Source: Kutzneria chonburiensis
GTDB taxonomy: Bacteria > Actinomycetota > Actinomycetes > Mycobacteriales > Pseudonocardiaceae
DNA length: 64,000 nucleotides
Reading direction: 5' to 3'
NCBI RefSeq assembly: GCF_028622115.1
Contig: NZ_CP097263.1
Coordinates: 6,882,001-6,946,000 of the forward strand
The notes beneath the pieces were generated by a model, which was given only the letters and a program-made list of their open reading frames with translations, had not been told where the DNA came from and did no database searches. Below, piece after piece: positions 1 to 8,434 of the stretch. Numbering within the stretch: the first letter of the stretch is position 1; each line of letters begins with the position of its first letter. The position numbers were made by a program, and so were the translations under genes.

Positions 1-843
1 CTCGGCATCGGTTCCGCGCAGGCCAAGTGGGTCGCGCCGCTGCGGATCACCGTGCACGCCGCCGAGGTGCCCATCGATCTTTCGCCGGCCGGCACCGAGA
101 TCATCACCATGGAGCCGGTCGACGGCGGCTACGTGCTTCGTGGTTACCCAGCGTTGCCGTTCACGCGACCGCACGTGTTGGCCACCTACCCCGCCGCGCT
201 CGGCGGGCTCGGTTTCATGTCCGCGCAGTACGAGGGCGCCCTGCGCTTCGGCGTTTCCGACATCCGCTTCCCGCTGGCCTACGGGGACGACCGGATCTAC
301 TCCGTCACCGAGTCCGGCACCGTCGTCTCCGCTGCTCGGGGCGGCCAGTTCGCGCCGTTGCAGGCCCCCGACGGCAGCATCGCCGACGGTTTCCAGCTCA
401 GCGCCGACGGCGTCGCCCTCGTGCACACCTTCGCCGGCTACTGGCTGCTCAAGCACGGCCAGTTCAAAGCGTTGCCCGACGCCTGGTTCACCGGTGTCGA
501 CTTCGCCTCCGGCGTGCTGTCCCCCGGCGGCCGGTCCTTCGCCTTCGGCATCTCCGCGCCGTCGCCGACCGTGCCGACGCAGGTGGTCACCGTCGACCTG
601 TCTTCCGGCGCTCGGCGGACGTACTCCCTGCTCGACGTGTCGTTGCCGTCCGTCGCCGGGCTCGCCTACTCCGTGCGGCAGCCCGGGCGGCTCTACCTGT
701 TGCGGCACAGCCACCCCATCAGCATCCACCAGCCCGTCACGACCCAGTTGGAGTCGTTGGACCTTAGTTCCGGTGTGGCCACCGCAATCGGTTCCGCGAT
801 CCCCGAGTTCGCGCCCCGGCTGTTCCCGGCCGACGTCGCCTAG
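1..843 (+). CDS. Hypothetical protein with TolB-like propeller motifs, 5' truncated
   Basis: The reading frame is open from the first base, so the true start lies before the window; 280 codons are visible, ending in TAG. The second half holds sequences of the form LSPGGRSFAFG followed by VVTVDLSSG, and LSADGVALVHTF, which resemble blades of TolB/WD-type beta-propellers. No catalytic motif, signal peptide or membrane span is seen in the visible part. The stop codon overlaps that of the convergent zinc-ribbon gene. Function unknown; the propeller reading is inference from two or three blade-like motifs. Confidence 0.6.
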   Translation, partial: LGIGSAQAKWVAPLRITVHAAEVPIDLSPAGTEIITMEPVDGGYVLRGYPALPFTRPHVLATYPAALGGLGFMSAQYEGALRFGVSDIRFPLAYGDDRIYSVTESGTVVSAARGGQFAPLQAPDGSIADGFQLSADGVALVHTFAGYWLLKHGQFKALPDAWFTGVDFASGVLSPGGRSFAFGISAPSPTVPTQVVTVDLSSGARRTYSLLDVSLPSVAGLAYSVRQPGRLYLLRHSHPISIHQPVTTQLESLDLSSGVATAIGSAIPEFAPRLFPADVA

Positions 844-1043
844 AGCGGCGGGCACAGTCCCGGCAGCGCCGAGTCCCCTTCGCACAGGAAGCAGACGCGG
901 CCCGCGTTCACCGTCCTCGGCACTCCGCCGAGCACGCCCAGCACCGGGTGCGCGATCTCGCCGACGCCGCCGCACAGGTGACACACCGTGCGGGGTTCGC
1001 GGTAGTCCGGGAGCAGCTCTTCGTCTTCCTCGTCGCCGCCCAT
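840..1043 (-). CDS. Small zinc-ribbon-like protein
   Basis: A 67-residue protein with two CxxC pairs, CHLC near residue 23 and CFLC near residue 52, a spacing that would fit one zinc-binding ribbon. The N-terminus is acidic (MGGDEEDEE). The ATG at 1043 was preferred over an upstream in-frame ATG because GAGG lies about 8 bases before it. It converges on the truncated propeller-like gene, and the two stop codons overlap. Role unknown; small CxxC proteins of this kind are common in actinomycetes as unassigned conserved proteins. Confidence 0.55.
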   Translation of the reverse strand: MGGDEEDEELLPDYREPRTVCHLCGGVGEIAHPVLGVLGGVPRTVNAGRVCFLCEGDSALPGLCPPL

Positions 1044-1256
1044 GTCAGGTCCTCGACCCATGCACGGCACGGTACAACGCGTTGATCAGCAGCGATACCG
1101 GCAATTGAGCGCCGATCCGGTGAAACTCGCCCGGTGGTCGTACCCTGGTAGCCGCGCGCCCCGTCCCTCCCCCCATGACGGAGGCGAGCACGACTGCCCC
1201 GGCACCTACCCCCTGGTCCGGGGCAGTCCCATATCCGTACGGCTACCGTCGGTCCC

Positions 1257-1682
1257 GTGCAACTGCCTCGCGGCGCCACCGGCTTCTGGTCCGCCTCCGC
1301 CACGCCGCCCGTCAACGTTCGCACCTTCAAGTCGCTCGGGTATTCGGTCGGTCCTGTCGTGTCTTTCCAATCGGCAGGCGTCACCCCCAACTTCCACCTG
1401 CTCACCCTCCGGCTCCCCGCCGGTGATCTCGGCGTCATCTGCCATGAGCTGCTGCCGTTGATCGCCTTCGTCACCGTTCCCCTCATCGACTGCTCATTGA
1501 CCTTCGTCTCCCGCCCCGAACTGGTCCCGTCCTTCCCCGGCTTCGAGGCCCTCACCGCCGAGGACTTGCACACCCCCGTCAGCCGCGCCGACCTCTCCCT
1601 GCTGGACGCGGCCGAACACCGCCAGATCCGCCACTGGCGTCCCGCCACCGTCGGCGAGATCCTGTTCAACCACTGGGACTGA
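1257..1682 (+). CDS. Conserved hypothetical protein
   Basis: 141 residues from a GTG start. No signal peptide, membrane segment or known catalytic motif was recognised. The sequence reads as a globular alpha/beta protein, with hydrophobic strands such as VGPVVSFQSAG and LTFVSRPELV. It ends with a tryptophan-rich tail (IRHWRPATVGEILFNHWD). No Shine-Dalgarno sequence is visible; a TACCGT box about 9 bases before the GTG would fit a leaderless transcript. It precedes the GNAT gene by about 50 bases and could be cotranscribed with it. Function unknown. Confidence 0.6.
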   Translation: MQLPRGATGFWSASATPPVNVRTFKSLGYSVGPVVSFQSAGVTPNFHLLTLRLPAGDLGVICHELLPLIAFVTVPLIDCSLTFVSRPELVPSFPGFEALTAEDLHTPVSRADLSLLDAAEHRQIRHWRPATVGEILFNHWD

Positions 1683-1734
1683 TGCCGTTGTCCCACCGGG
1701 AAAACGGCTTGGCGCCCGGTGAGACGATCCGGTG

Positions 1735-2253
1735 ATGAGCAGGTTGACCTTGCGCCCGGTGACGCCGAACGACTGGCCCGCAGTGCACTCTTGGGGCAGC
1801 CTGCCGCAGTTCTGCCGTTTCCAGCCGTGGGGGCCGAACACCGAGGAGGAATCGCGGGCGCACGTGCGGGCCGCGATCGACGCCTGGTCCCGTACTCCGC
1901 GGGAGCGCTGGGTGTTCCTCTCGTGCGTGGACGGGCAGCCGATCGGCTCCGGCGAGGTGAAGATCCACAGCGTTGGCCACCGACAGGGCGAGATCGCGTA
2001 TGGCGTGCATCCTGACCTCTGGGGTCGCGGTCTCGGCACCAGCATCGGCAATGCGTTGCTGGCCGTCGGCTTCGGGCAACTGAACCTGCACCGAATCCAC
2101 GCCACCTGCGATCCCCGCAACCTCGGCTCCGCCCGCCTTCTCCGCCGCCTCGGCATGACCTACGAAGGCCGGCTGCGGCACACCCTCCTGCTCCGCGACG
2201 GCTGGCGCGACTCTGACGTGTTCAGCATCCTCGACAACGAATGGCCCACCTGA
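1735..2253 (+). CDS. GNAT-family N-acetyltransferase, RimJ/RimL type
   Basis: 172 residues with the architecture of ribosomal-protein-type acetyltransferases. It opens with LTLRPVTPNDWPAV, the central strand is EIAYGVHPDLWGRGLG carrying the acetyl-CoA pyrophosphate loop (GRGLG), and it ends with the LGSARLLRRLGMTYEGRL segment typical of RimJ/RimL relatives. It should transfer an acetyl group from acetyl-CoA to an amine; the substrate cannot be read from sequence. A GTG three bases upstream is an alternative start, and neither has a clear ribosome site. It is convergent with the DUF218 gene. Confidence 0.85.
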   Translation: MSRLTLRPVTPNDWPAVHSWGSLPQFCRFQPWGPNTEEESRAHVRAAIDAWSRTPRERWVFLSCVDGQPIGSGEVKIHSVGHRQGEIAYGVHPDLWGRGLGTSIGNALLAVGFGQLNLHRIHATCDPRNLGSARLLRRLGMTYEGRLRHTLLLRDGWRDSDVFSILDNEWPT

Positions 2254-2282
2254 AATCGTCCATTGTGGACGTTACCACCCCG

Positions 2283-2945
2283 CTAACCGAGACCTGCCCG
2301 GCGGACAAGGCCGAAGTGCGTTCCGCCGGACTGGAATTCGTCCAGCCGGAAGATCCGCTGCGGCGACCGGTCGTGCATTTCGTGCAGACCTCGAAGCTCG
2401 CCCAACAGCTCGGCCCGTATGTCCGCCGCGGCCGGATCGATCGCGCCGCTGGCGAAACCAGCGTCCACCACACCGGGGCATCGGAGGGCCGCGGCTTGAT
2501 AGCGGAGTTCCTCGAACAAACGGCGACTGCGCTGCGTCGGTGCGAGCCCTGCGACTCGATCGCCGTCGCCCACCAAATGTTTCTCGGCGGCCAGGGTTAG
2601 GGATCGGACGGCGTTCTCCCGGCCATTGCAGGCGGATTCCTCCAGCGTCACGGCCGTCGGCGGCAGGCCGTCAGCGATGGCCACGGAGGCGAGGAACGCG
2701 GCCTCGGAGATCCCCAACCCGGCGAGACCGCCAGAGTCTTTGCCGATACCGCCGGAGAATACGATGTGCCGGACCAAGCCCTCGGCGTACAGTTGCGCCG
2801 CGGCCCGGCCGACCTCGGCATCGGCACAGGAGAAGACGACGAGCAGCCGCGCCGGGTCACCGGGCGAGACCGGGCGGCCGTGCGGGCCGGCCATCAGGCC
2901 GGCGAGTACACGGAAGTCACTATCGGACAGGCTCGCGGTCACCAC
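2283..2945 (-). CDS. DUF218 / YdcF-like protein
   Basis: 220 residues with hallmarks of the DUF218 (YdcF/SanA-like) fold: a first strand RLLVVFSCADAEVGRAAA, the HIVFSGGIGKDSGGL turn, and the conserved ESACNGRENAVRSL segment matching the family ExxSxNTxEN motif. Unlike SanA it has no membrane anchor, so it should be cytoplasmic. Its start overlaps the end of the upstream STAND ATPase gene by 7 bases, so the two are probably cotranscribed and coupled. Some DUF218 proteins bind nucleotide-like ligands; here a role as partner or effector of the STAND protein is only inference. Confidence 0.75.
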   Translation of the reverse strand: MVTASLSDSDFRVLAGLMAGPHGRPVSPGDPARLLVVFSCADAEVGRAAAQLYAEGLVRHIVFSGGIGKDSGGLAGLGISEAAFLASVAIADGLPPTAVTLEESACNGRENAVRSLTLAAEKHLVGDGDRVAGLAPTQRSRRLFEELRYQAAALRCPGVVDAGFASGAIDPAAADIRAELLGELRGLHEMHDRSPQRIFRLDEFQSGGTHFGLVRRAGLG

Positions 2946-5254
2946 GTGTCGGATCCGTTCGAGGCCGGGGGGATCGGACCGGAACCCCGCACGACGTCCA
3001 GGCGCTGCCGGACGACCGCGGCTTCCGGTGAACTCTTGTCGCGAAGAATCTCATAGCTGCGTTCCAACGCGTCCGCAGCACCCCGCTGATCGCCGGTCGA
3101 CACACACAGGTCAGCAGCGAGCGCCAACGCCCTGGCCTCAGGGATGGCCATGCCATGGTCACGAAAGACTTCGATCGCACTGCCGATGGCGTCCAGCGCA
3201 GCCTTGACGTCGCGCTGGGCGATGTACAACTCAGTCTGTCGTACGAGGGCATAACCGCACGTGCCAGCGTGCCTGACCGTTCTCGTCCCGTTTTCGCCGA
3301 TCGGCCAGGCGTAGGACAGCGCGGTGTCCAGCCGTTTCTGCGCTTCGTCGAAGCGCCCTTGGCAGCGGTGCACTTCGCTGAGCGGCACGCTGAGCGAAGC
3401 GATCGGGTTCTCGTTGTCCGGCAGGGCGCAAAGCTTTTTCTCGACCGCACGGTAGGCCTTCTCCGCGCGGCGTAACGAGGTTGTCGACTGGTCGAGTCTG
3501 GCCAACAACAGTTTCGTGTCCGCGATCTCACGGGCGAGAGTGAGCGCAAGTTCCGGCCCCAGATGGGCCGCCATCCGACGACTACGCTTGAACGCCCGCG
3601 TGACGCCGATGCAATCACTACGGGCCCGAGCTCGCACGGCCTCGTCGCTCACCTCCGTTCGAATGCTGTCGGCCAGGTTTCGCAGGCGAACCATGCCGAT
3701 CCGAGCCTGATTACGCAGCAGCAGAGCATAGGTACGGCGGTCACCGGTCGCCTTCGCGACTTGCAGTCCGCGAGCCGTGATCTCCGACCAGGAAGTCCAA
3801 TAACCACCTCGTTCGAGGAGATAGAAGAGAGAGAACGCCAGGCGCGCAGCACCCGCGTGCGGCGGCGAGGCGGCACAGCCCGCACGGACCAGCGCCACCA
3901 GGTTGAGGTACTGACTTTCCAGCCATTGACTGACTTCGGCATCGTTACGACCAATGTGCCAGGATGTCTCATCTCTGGCCGGCCAAGCGTCCAAGGCCCG
4001 CGTGTCGGCCATGGGGTTCCTCTTGTTGACCACATCAAATGCGTGGTTCACGGCCAGGTAGTACCCGTCCAGCAACCGATTGACGGTCGCTCGGTGGACA
4101 CCAGCGTCGTCGGCCTTGGCCAGCGCCCGCCCGTAATCACGGGCAAGATCCAGCATCGCGAAGCTCGGCGCGTCCGTCTCAAGGAGACCGACGTTGACAA
4201 GCTTCAACAGCAGCCGAGCCGCCTCCAGCAAGTCTGTGCCCGCGACCAGTGCGGCGCTGTACACGGTCACCGGGCGTCCGACATGCTCGGCCAGCAGCCG
4301 GAAGAGCCTCCTGGCATCGTCGTCCAACTTCTCGTAGGACGTCTCGAAGATCCTCTCCAGCCTGCCCTCGCTCGACACCCAGGCGTCGAAGACCTTCAAC
4401 GCCGTCTGTCGACCGCTGAGTTCGCGCTCCAGCGAGGCCAGCGTCATTCCGAGTTCATCGTTCGACACCAGAGAGGCCACGATGCACAACGCGATCGGCA
4501 GCCCACACGCGTAGTCGAGCACAGCGCGCGCGGATTCCTCGTCGAAGTCACGGGGATCACCGATGGCCGCCTTCAGCAGGTTCATGGCATCCGGTGGCTG
4601 CATCCTGGTGAGCCTCAGCGTATGCACCTGCCGAACACCAGGCGTGGTGAACTGGCCCGGTGGGCCACCCCGCCGGGTGATGATGATCAGCGCGCCACCA
4701 CGAGCCGGCAGCAGTTCCCGGATGAGGTCGGCGTCGGCAACATCGTCGAGGACGATGATCACTTTGCGGTCGGCGAGGATGCTCTTGAACTCCAACGCCG
4801 CTTCTGGCCCATCGCCTCGTTCGGGCCCATCAGATCCCAGCTGCGCTCGGAGCTGCTTGAGTGCACCCAGCTCGCGGATCGGCTGTTCTCCCGAGTACCC
4901 GCGCATCTCGAGCACGATCACACCGTCCGGGTAACGCTCAGTTCGTGCCGGATCGCAGGCCCACCGCAAGGCCAGCGCCGTCTTTCCCACGCCCGGTGGT
5001 CCGCACACGAAGACCACATCCGGCGGAGTGTTGTCATCCTGGGCCACACCGATAGTGTCGAGCAACGCCAGTTCTTTCGTGCGGGCGACGAACAAGTCCG
5101 GCGCGTGGAAAGCCCGGCCATCGACAGGCCAGTGTTCACCCGCGGGGCGCTGCGAATTGATGGTCACCGGCCCCTGGATGGTGCCGGCCTGCACGACGGG
5201 GCCGTTGACCTCACCGTTCTGGTTGTTGTTCGTGTCGCCGTCGCGCGCAACCAT
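2939..5254 (-). CDS. STAND ATPase (NB-ARC type) with RHIM-like N-terminal motif
   Basis: 771 residues. Residues 13-32 carry NGEVNGPVVQAGTIQGPVTI, whose VVQAG core resembles RHIM and related bacterial amyloid-signalling motifs. The NB-ARC domain follows: Walker A GPPGVGKT at 85-92, Walker B KVIIVLDDV near 163-171, the sensor strand ALIIITRRG, and a CGLPIAL motif matching the NB-ARC GxP signature. A winged-helix region and a long alpha-helical, TPR-like C-terminal half (about 430-760) follow, suggesting a ligand-sensing platform. Such proteins oligomerise on activation. The 7-base overlap with the DUF218 gene suggests one operon. Defence or signalling is inferred, not shown. Confidence 0.85.
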   Translation of the reverse strand: MVARDGDTNNNQNGEVNGPVVQAGTIQGPVTINSQRPAGEHWPVDGRAFHAPDLFVARTKELALLDTIGVAQDDNTPPDVVFVCGPPGVGKTALALRWACDPARTERYPDGVIVLEMRGYSGEQPIRELGALKQLRAQLGSDGPERGDGPEAALEFKSILADRKVIIVLDDVADADLIRELLPARGGALIIITRRGGPPGQFTTPGVRQVHTLRLTRMQPPDAMNLLKAAIGDPRDFDEESARAVLDYACGLPIALCIVASLVSNDELGMTLASLERELSGRQTALKVFDAWVSSEGRLERIFETSYEKLDDDARRLFRLLAEHVGRPVTVYSAALVAGTDLLEAARLLLKLVNVGLLETDAPSFAMLDLARDYGRALAKADDAGVHRATVNRLLDGYYLAVNHAFDVVNKRNPMADTRALDAWPARDETSWHIGRNDAEVSQWLESQYLNLVALVRAGCAASPPHAGAARLAFSLFYLLERGGYWTSWSEITARGLQVAKATGDRRTYALLLRNQARIGMVRLRNLADSIRTEVSDEAVRARARSDCIGVTRAFKRSRRMAAHLGPELALTLAREIADTKLLLARLDQSTTSLRRAEKAYRAVEKKLCALPDNENPIASLSVPLSEVHRCQGRFDEAQKRLDTALSYAWPIGENGTRTVRHAGTCGYALVRQTELYIAQRDVKAALDAIGSAIEVFRDHGMAIPEARALALAADLCVSTGDQRGAADALERSYEILRDKSSPEAAVVRQRLDVVRGSGPIPPASNGSDTW

Positions 5255-5423
5255 GGCCCCTCCTCGGCCGCCAAGCTCCCGGCGAGATACATCGGCCGCG
5301 GCGTCGAGATGTGACGGGCGCTTGCCGGGGTTCGGCCTATCGAGTGAGCGTCACGCTCTGCCGGCGGATACCGATCGATCCGTGCTGCCGACGGCTCGGT
5401 GCAAGGTCCAACCGACGCGCAGT

Positions 5424-5461
5424 GCGTCGACCTGCGGAATGGCGCTTCCGCAGGTCGACGC
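5424..5461 (-). terminator. Hairpin terminator of the beta-helix gene
   Basis: A perfect 16-base inverted repeat (5424-5439 with 5446-5461) around a 6-base loop, starting 6 bases beyond the stop codon of the beta-helix gene on the minus strand. There is no T-run, as is usual for high-GC actinomycete terminators. Confidence 0.7.
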
Positions 5462-5466
5462 GGCGG

Positions 5467-8304
5467 TCAGACGGCGATCCGGTGCCGGTGCAGCAGGTAG
5501 CGGTTGACCAGCTCGACCTGCGCGTCGGTCAGCGCGACGTCGAAGAACACGGCGGTGGACAGCTCGCCGGTGAACTCCAGGCCGCCGCCGCTGCCCAGGG
5601 AGAACGCGGTCCAGTTGACGTCCTGCATGCCGTCGAAGCGCTTGGTGTCGTACGGCTGGCCGTTGGCCCAGGTCTGCAAGACCCGGGCGGTCGGGTTGGC
5701 ACGGACGGTGTACCGCAAGGCATGCACGATCCACGCGGTGTCGGATCCGGCGGCGTTGACGGCGGTGCCGTAGCCGCCGACGTTCGCCACGCCCCAGTAG
5801 TGGCCGGACATCCAGAGGTTGCCGGTTTGGAGGAAAGGCTGGCCACGGCTGACCAAGAACACGGTGGCCTCGCCGGACGTGGTCGTGGGCATCGGGAGGG
5901 TGTAGTTGCCGGCGGTGAAGGACAACGCGGGCAAGCCGTTGATCACATTGGCCCGGTAGACGGCGGGGGTGGTTCCCGTGGCCAGCTTGGCCACCCGCTG
6001 GGGCGAAGCGTGGTCGGCGAGCTCGACGAAGGTCATGCCGTCCTGAGCCGCCAAGGGATGCGGCGGGTCGGCGGGGTTCGGGTTCTGTGCCCCGTCCGCC
6101 CGGAAGTAGGCGACGAGCCCGGGCAAGGTGAGCAACGGATCGCCGGCGACCGGGGCGGGCACGGTCAAGGCGGGCGGGACGATCCCGCCGACCCCGATCC
6201 GCGCCGACGCGCCGACCCGGGCGGTGGTGGTGACGAGCTCCGGCCGGTCGGGCGGCAGGCCGGTGAAGGTGCCCTGCCACAACGGGCCGTCGACCGCGAC
6301 CAAGGCCTGGACGTCCGGCACGACGTACTCCGTGAACGACCGCTCGATGCTGCACCACCCGCCGGGCCGACCGGACGTGGCGATGCCGGCGTTGCGGTCC
6401 TGGGAGATCAACCGCACGTAGGCCGCGCCGGGTTCGATGAGGCCACCCTGGCAGTCCCGGATGGTCAACTGCGGCAGCCCGACGTCCGAAGCCAGCGTGA
6501 TCCGGAAGTAGCTGTCACGGACCGACGTGGTCTCCAGATCGAAGGCGAAGTTGTCGAACTGTACGACGTTCGGCTCGTAGAGCCGCACCGGCGCCTCGCA
6601 GTCCGGCGAATTGCTCGGGCTGACGAAGACGTCGCGGACCGTCAGCCCGCTGCGGACGGCGGTGATCGCCGACCGGCCGTAACTGCTGAACCCGAGGTTG
6701 TCGCCGCGGAACATCCAGCCGTAGCCGTAGATGCCGGTGTCGCTCTGGCCGTTGAACTCGCAGTCCCGCACGTTGATCGTGTAGGCGACGCCGAGGTGGT
6801 AGGCGCTCAGACCCTGCGCGTAATCCTCGACGACCACGTCCTTCATGCTGAAGTAGTAGACCAACCCGAGCGCGACGGCCTGGCCGTACGGCTTGAAGGT
6901 GACGTTGACCGGAACCCGCTTCCCGGTGCTGTCCTTGCCGATGTTGACCCGATCGGCCTGGATGGTCAGGTGTTCGATGGCGTTGTACGAGATGTTGTCC
7001 CCGTATGCGCCTTCGACATCGTTGAGGTTCGACACCAGCAGGCCGTAGCCACGGTCGATGAGGTCGGAGCACCAGGGGATGGTGAAGTCCGGCCGCAGCG
7101 CGGTTTTGTCCGCCCCGCCGCTGGTCGGGTTCATCCGCACGGCCTCGTCCATGGGCAGGGTGGCGAATCCGCCGTCCTGCGGGACGAGCAGGTCGAGGTC
7201 GGTCTGCTGCCGGCCCGACAGCGTCTTCTGCGGCGGATTCGCGCCCGGTGTCAGGGTTTCCACGACGTACCGCGGCGCCGCGGTGAGCCGGAGCGCGGCA
7301 AAGGTGAGGTCCTGCCCGGGATTCGGTGAATTGATCGCACCGGCCGGCCGCCAACTGCCCTGCGCCGGGCTCAGGACACCGAGTTGGAACGGCGAGGCGT
7401 CGTTGGCCACGAAGCTCAGCGGCGTGCCCGGCATGAAGTCGTTGAGCTGACTGGTGTCGACAGGAACCTGCACCAGCGCCGCCGAACGAGCCGTGTGACC
7501 GACCCACGCCGCGGCGCCGGCCGGATCGGCCAGGTCCAGCTGAAGGGAACAACGCAGCAGCGGCTCGCTGCCGTCGAACGGAATGCCCAGTTCCCGGTAC
7601 AGGCCATCGGTCGTCCGGAAGCAGAACCGCACGTACGTCTGTGTGCCGGCCACCCGCACCTGGGCGTACCAGGGCGCCGGTCGCCCGTCGAAATCGACCA
7701 TGCCGAACAACGGCTGGAAATCCACCCAGGGGCCGGGACTGTTGTTCTGCACCACGAAGTCCAGCGTCAGCTGCGACACCGACGCCCAGTTGTCCACGGC
7801 GATCCGCGAACCGCCGATCGTCGGCCCGAGCGCGAACGGCGACGCCGGCAGCGAAACCGTGACCCGTTCACCGTCCGCGGCCAGGCGATATCCCCACCGC
7901 TGCCCCACCGAGTCGTCCAGGATCCCCGAGAGATCGGCCCAGTGGCCCGTGCTCATCGGCGTCGTCCGGGTGCCCCGGTAGAGGCCGAAGATGAACGCCG
8001 GGGTCATCGCGCTGGTCGAGATCACCGACCGCCTCGCGTCGTCGCCGACGATCCGGACCCGGCTCTTGTCGACGATCACCGAGCGGTCGAGCCGGTATCG
8101 GCCCTGCCCGACGACCTTCCCGTCCTTGTCGATCACGTTCGGCGCCGCCGGCACATAGACGATGCCGCCGCCGTAGTTGACGTCGTTGTCGATCGCGTCC
8201 ACCGCCGCCTGGAACGCCGCGGTGCAGTCCGTCACCCCGTCCGGGACAGCGCCGTGGTCGAGCACGTTGACCCGGACCGGAGCCGGGCCTGTCGAAGTAG
8301 TCAT
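5467..8304 (-). CDS. Right-handed beta-helix (pectate-lyase-like) protein with C-terminal LamG-like domain
   Basis: About 945 residues. The start VNVLDHGAVPDGVTDCTAAF is the signature of Pectate_lyase_3/GH28-like beta-helix proteins, as in phage tailspikes and polysaccharide lyases. A long helix-type region with turns such as MKDVVVEDYAQGLSAYHLG spans roughly residues 410-650. The last 220 residues (LVAYFRADGAQNPN through ALTDAQVELVNRYLL) resemble a concanavalin/LamG carbohydrate-binding domain. No signal peptide is present at this ATG or at an alternative GTG at 8349, whose extension is only arginine-rich. Export, if any, would need another route. The substrate is unknown. Confidence 0.75.
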   Translation of the reverse strand: MTTSTGPAPVRVNVLDHGAVPDGVTDCTAAFQAAVDAIDNDVNYGGGIVYVPAAPNVIDKDGKVVGQGRYRLDRSVIVDKSRVRIVGDDARRSVISTSAMTPAFIFGLYRGTRTTPMSTGHWADLSGILDDSVGQRWGYRLAADGERVTVSLPASPFALGPTIGGSRIAVDNWASVSQLTLDFVVQNNSPGPWVDFQPLFGMVDFDGRPAPWYAQVRVAGTQTYVRFCFRTTDGLYRELGIPFDGSEPLLRCSLQLDLADPAGAAAWVGHTARSAALVQVPVDTSQLNDFMPGTPLSFVANDASPFQLGVLSPAQGSWRPAGAINSPNPGQDLTFAALRLTAAPRYVVETLTPGANPPQKTLSGRQQTDLDLLVPQDGGFATLPMDEAVRMNPTSGGADKTALRPDFTIPWCSDLIDRGYGLLVSNLNDVEGAYGDNISYNAIEHLTIQADRVNIGKDSTGKRVPVNVTFKPYGQAVALGLVYYFSMKDVVVEDYAQGLSAYHLGVAYTINVRDCEFNGQSDTGIYGYGWMFRGDNLGFSSYGRSAITAVRSGLTVRDVFVSPSNSPDCEAPVRLYEPNVVQFDNFAFDLETTSVRDSYFRITLASDVGLPQLTIRDCQGGLIEPGAAYVRLISQDRNAGIATSGRPGGWCSIERSFTEYVVPDVQALVAVDGPLWQGTFTGLPPDRPELVTTTARVGASARIGVGGIVPPALTVPAPVAGDPLLTLPGLVAYFRADGAQNPNPADPPHPLAAQDGMTFVELADHASPQRVAKLATGTTPAVYRANVINGLPALSFTAGNYTLPMPTTTSGEATVFLVSRGQPFLQTGNLWMSGHYWGVANVGGYGTAVNAAGSDTAWIVHALRYTVRANPTARVLQTWANGQPYDTKRFDGMQDVNWTAFSLGSGGGLEFTGELSTAVFFDVALTDAQVELVNRYLLHRHRIAV

Positions 8305-8434
8305 GGTCCCCGACGGTGAACCCCGTCGCCGCCGGCGGCTGCGCTTCACCGCGACCTAGCACTGAAGGGCAGCCGGTCGGGAATGCGTTGGTCCGCTTTG
8401 CCGGCGTTGCCGTTTCCTTTGTGTCACGGGCACT

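Noticed and set aside
3563-5314. Very long plus-strand open frame opposite the STAND ATPase
   Set aside because: It is a high-GC antisense shadow: it lacks recognisable motifs, while the minus strand encodes a clear NB-ARC protein.
5311-7329. Plus-strand 670-codon open frame opposite the beta-helix gene
   Set aside because: Composition-driven shadow rich in Gly, Arg, Val and Asp with no domain; the minus strand has family motifs.
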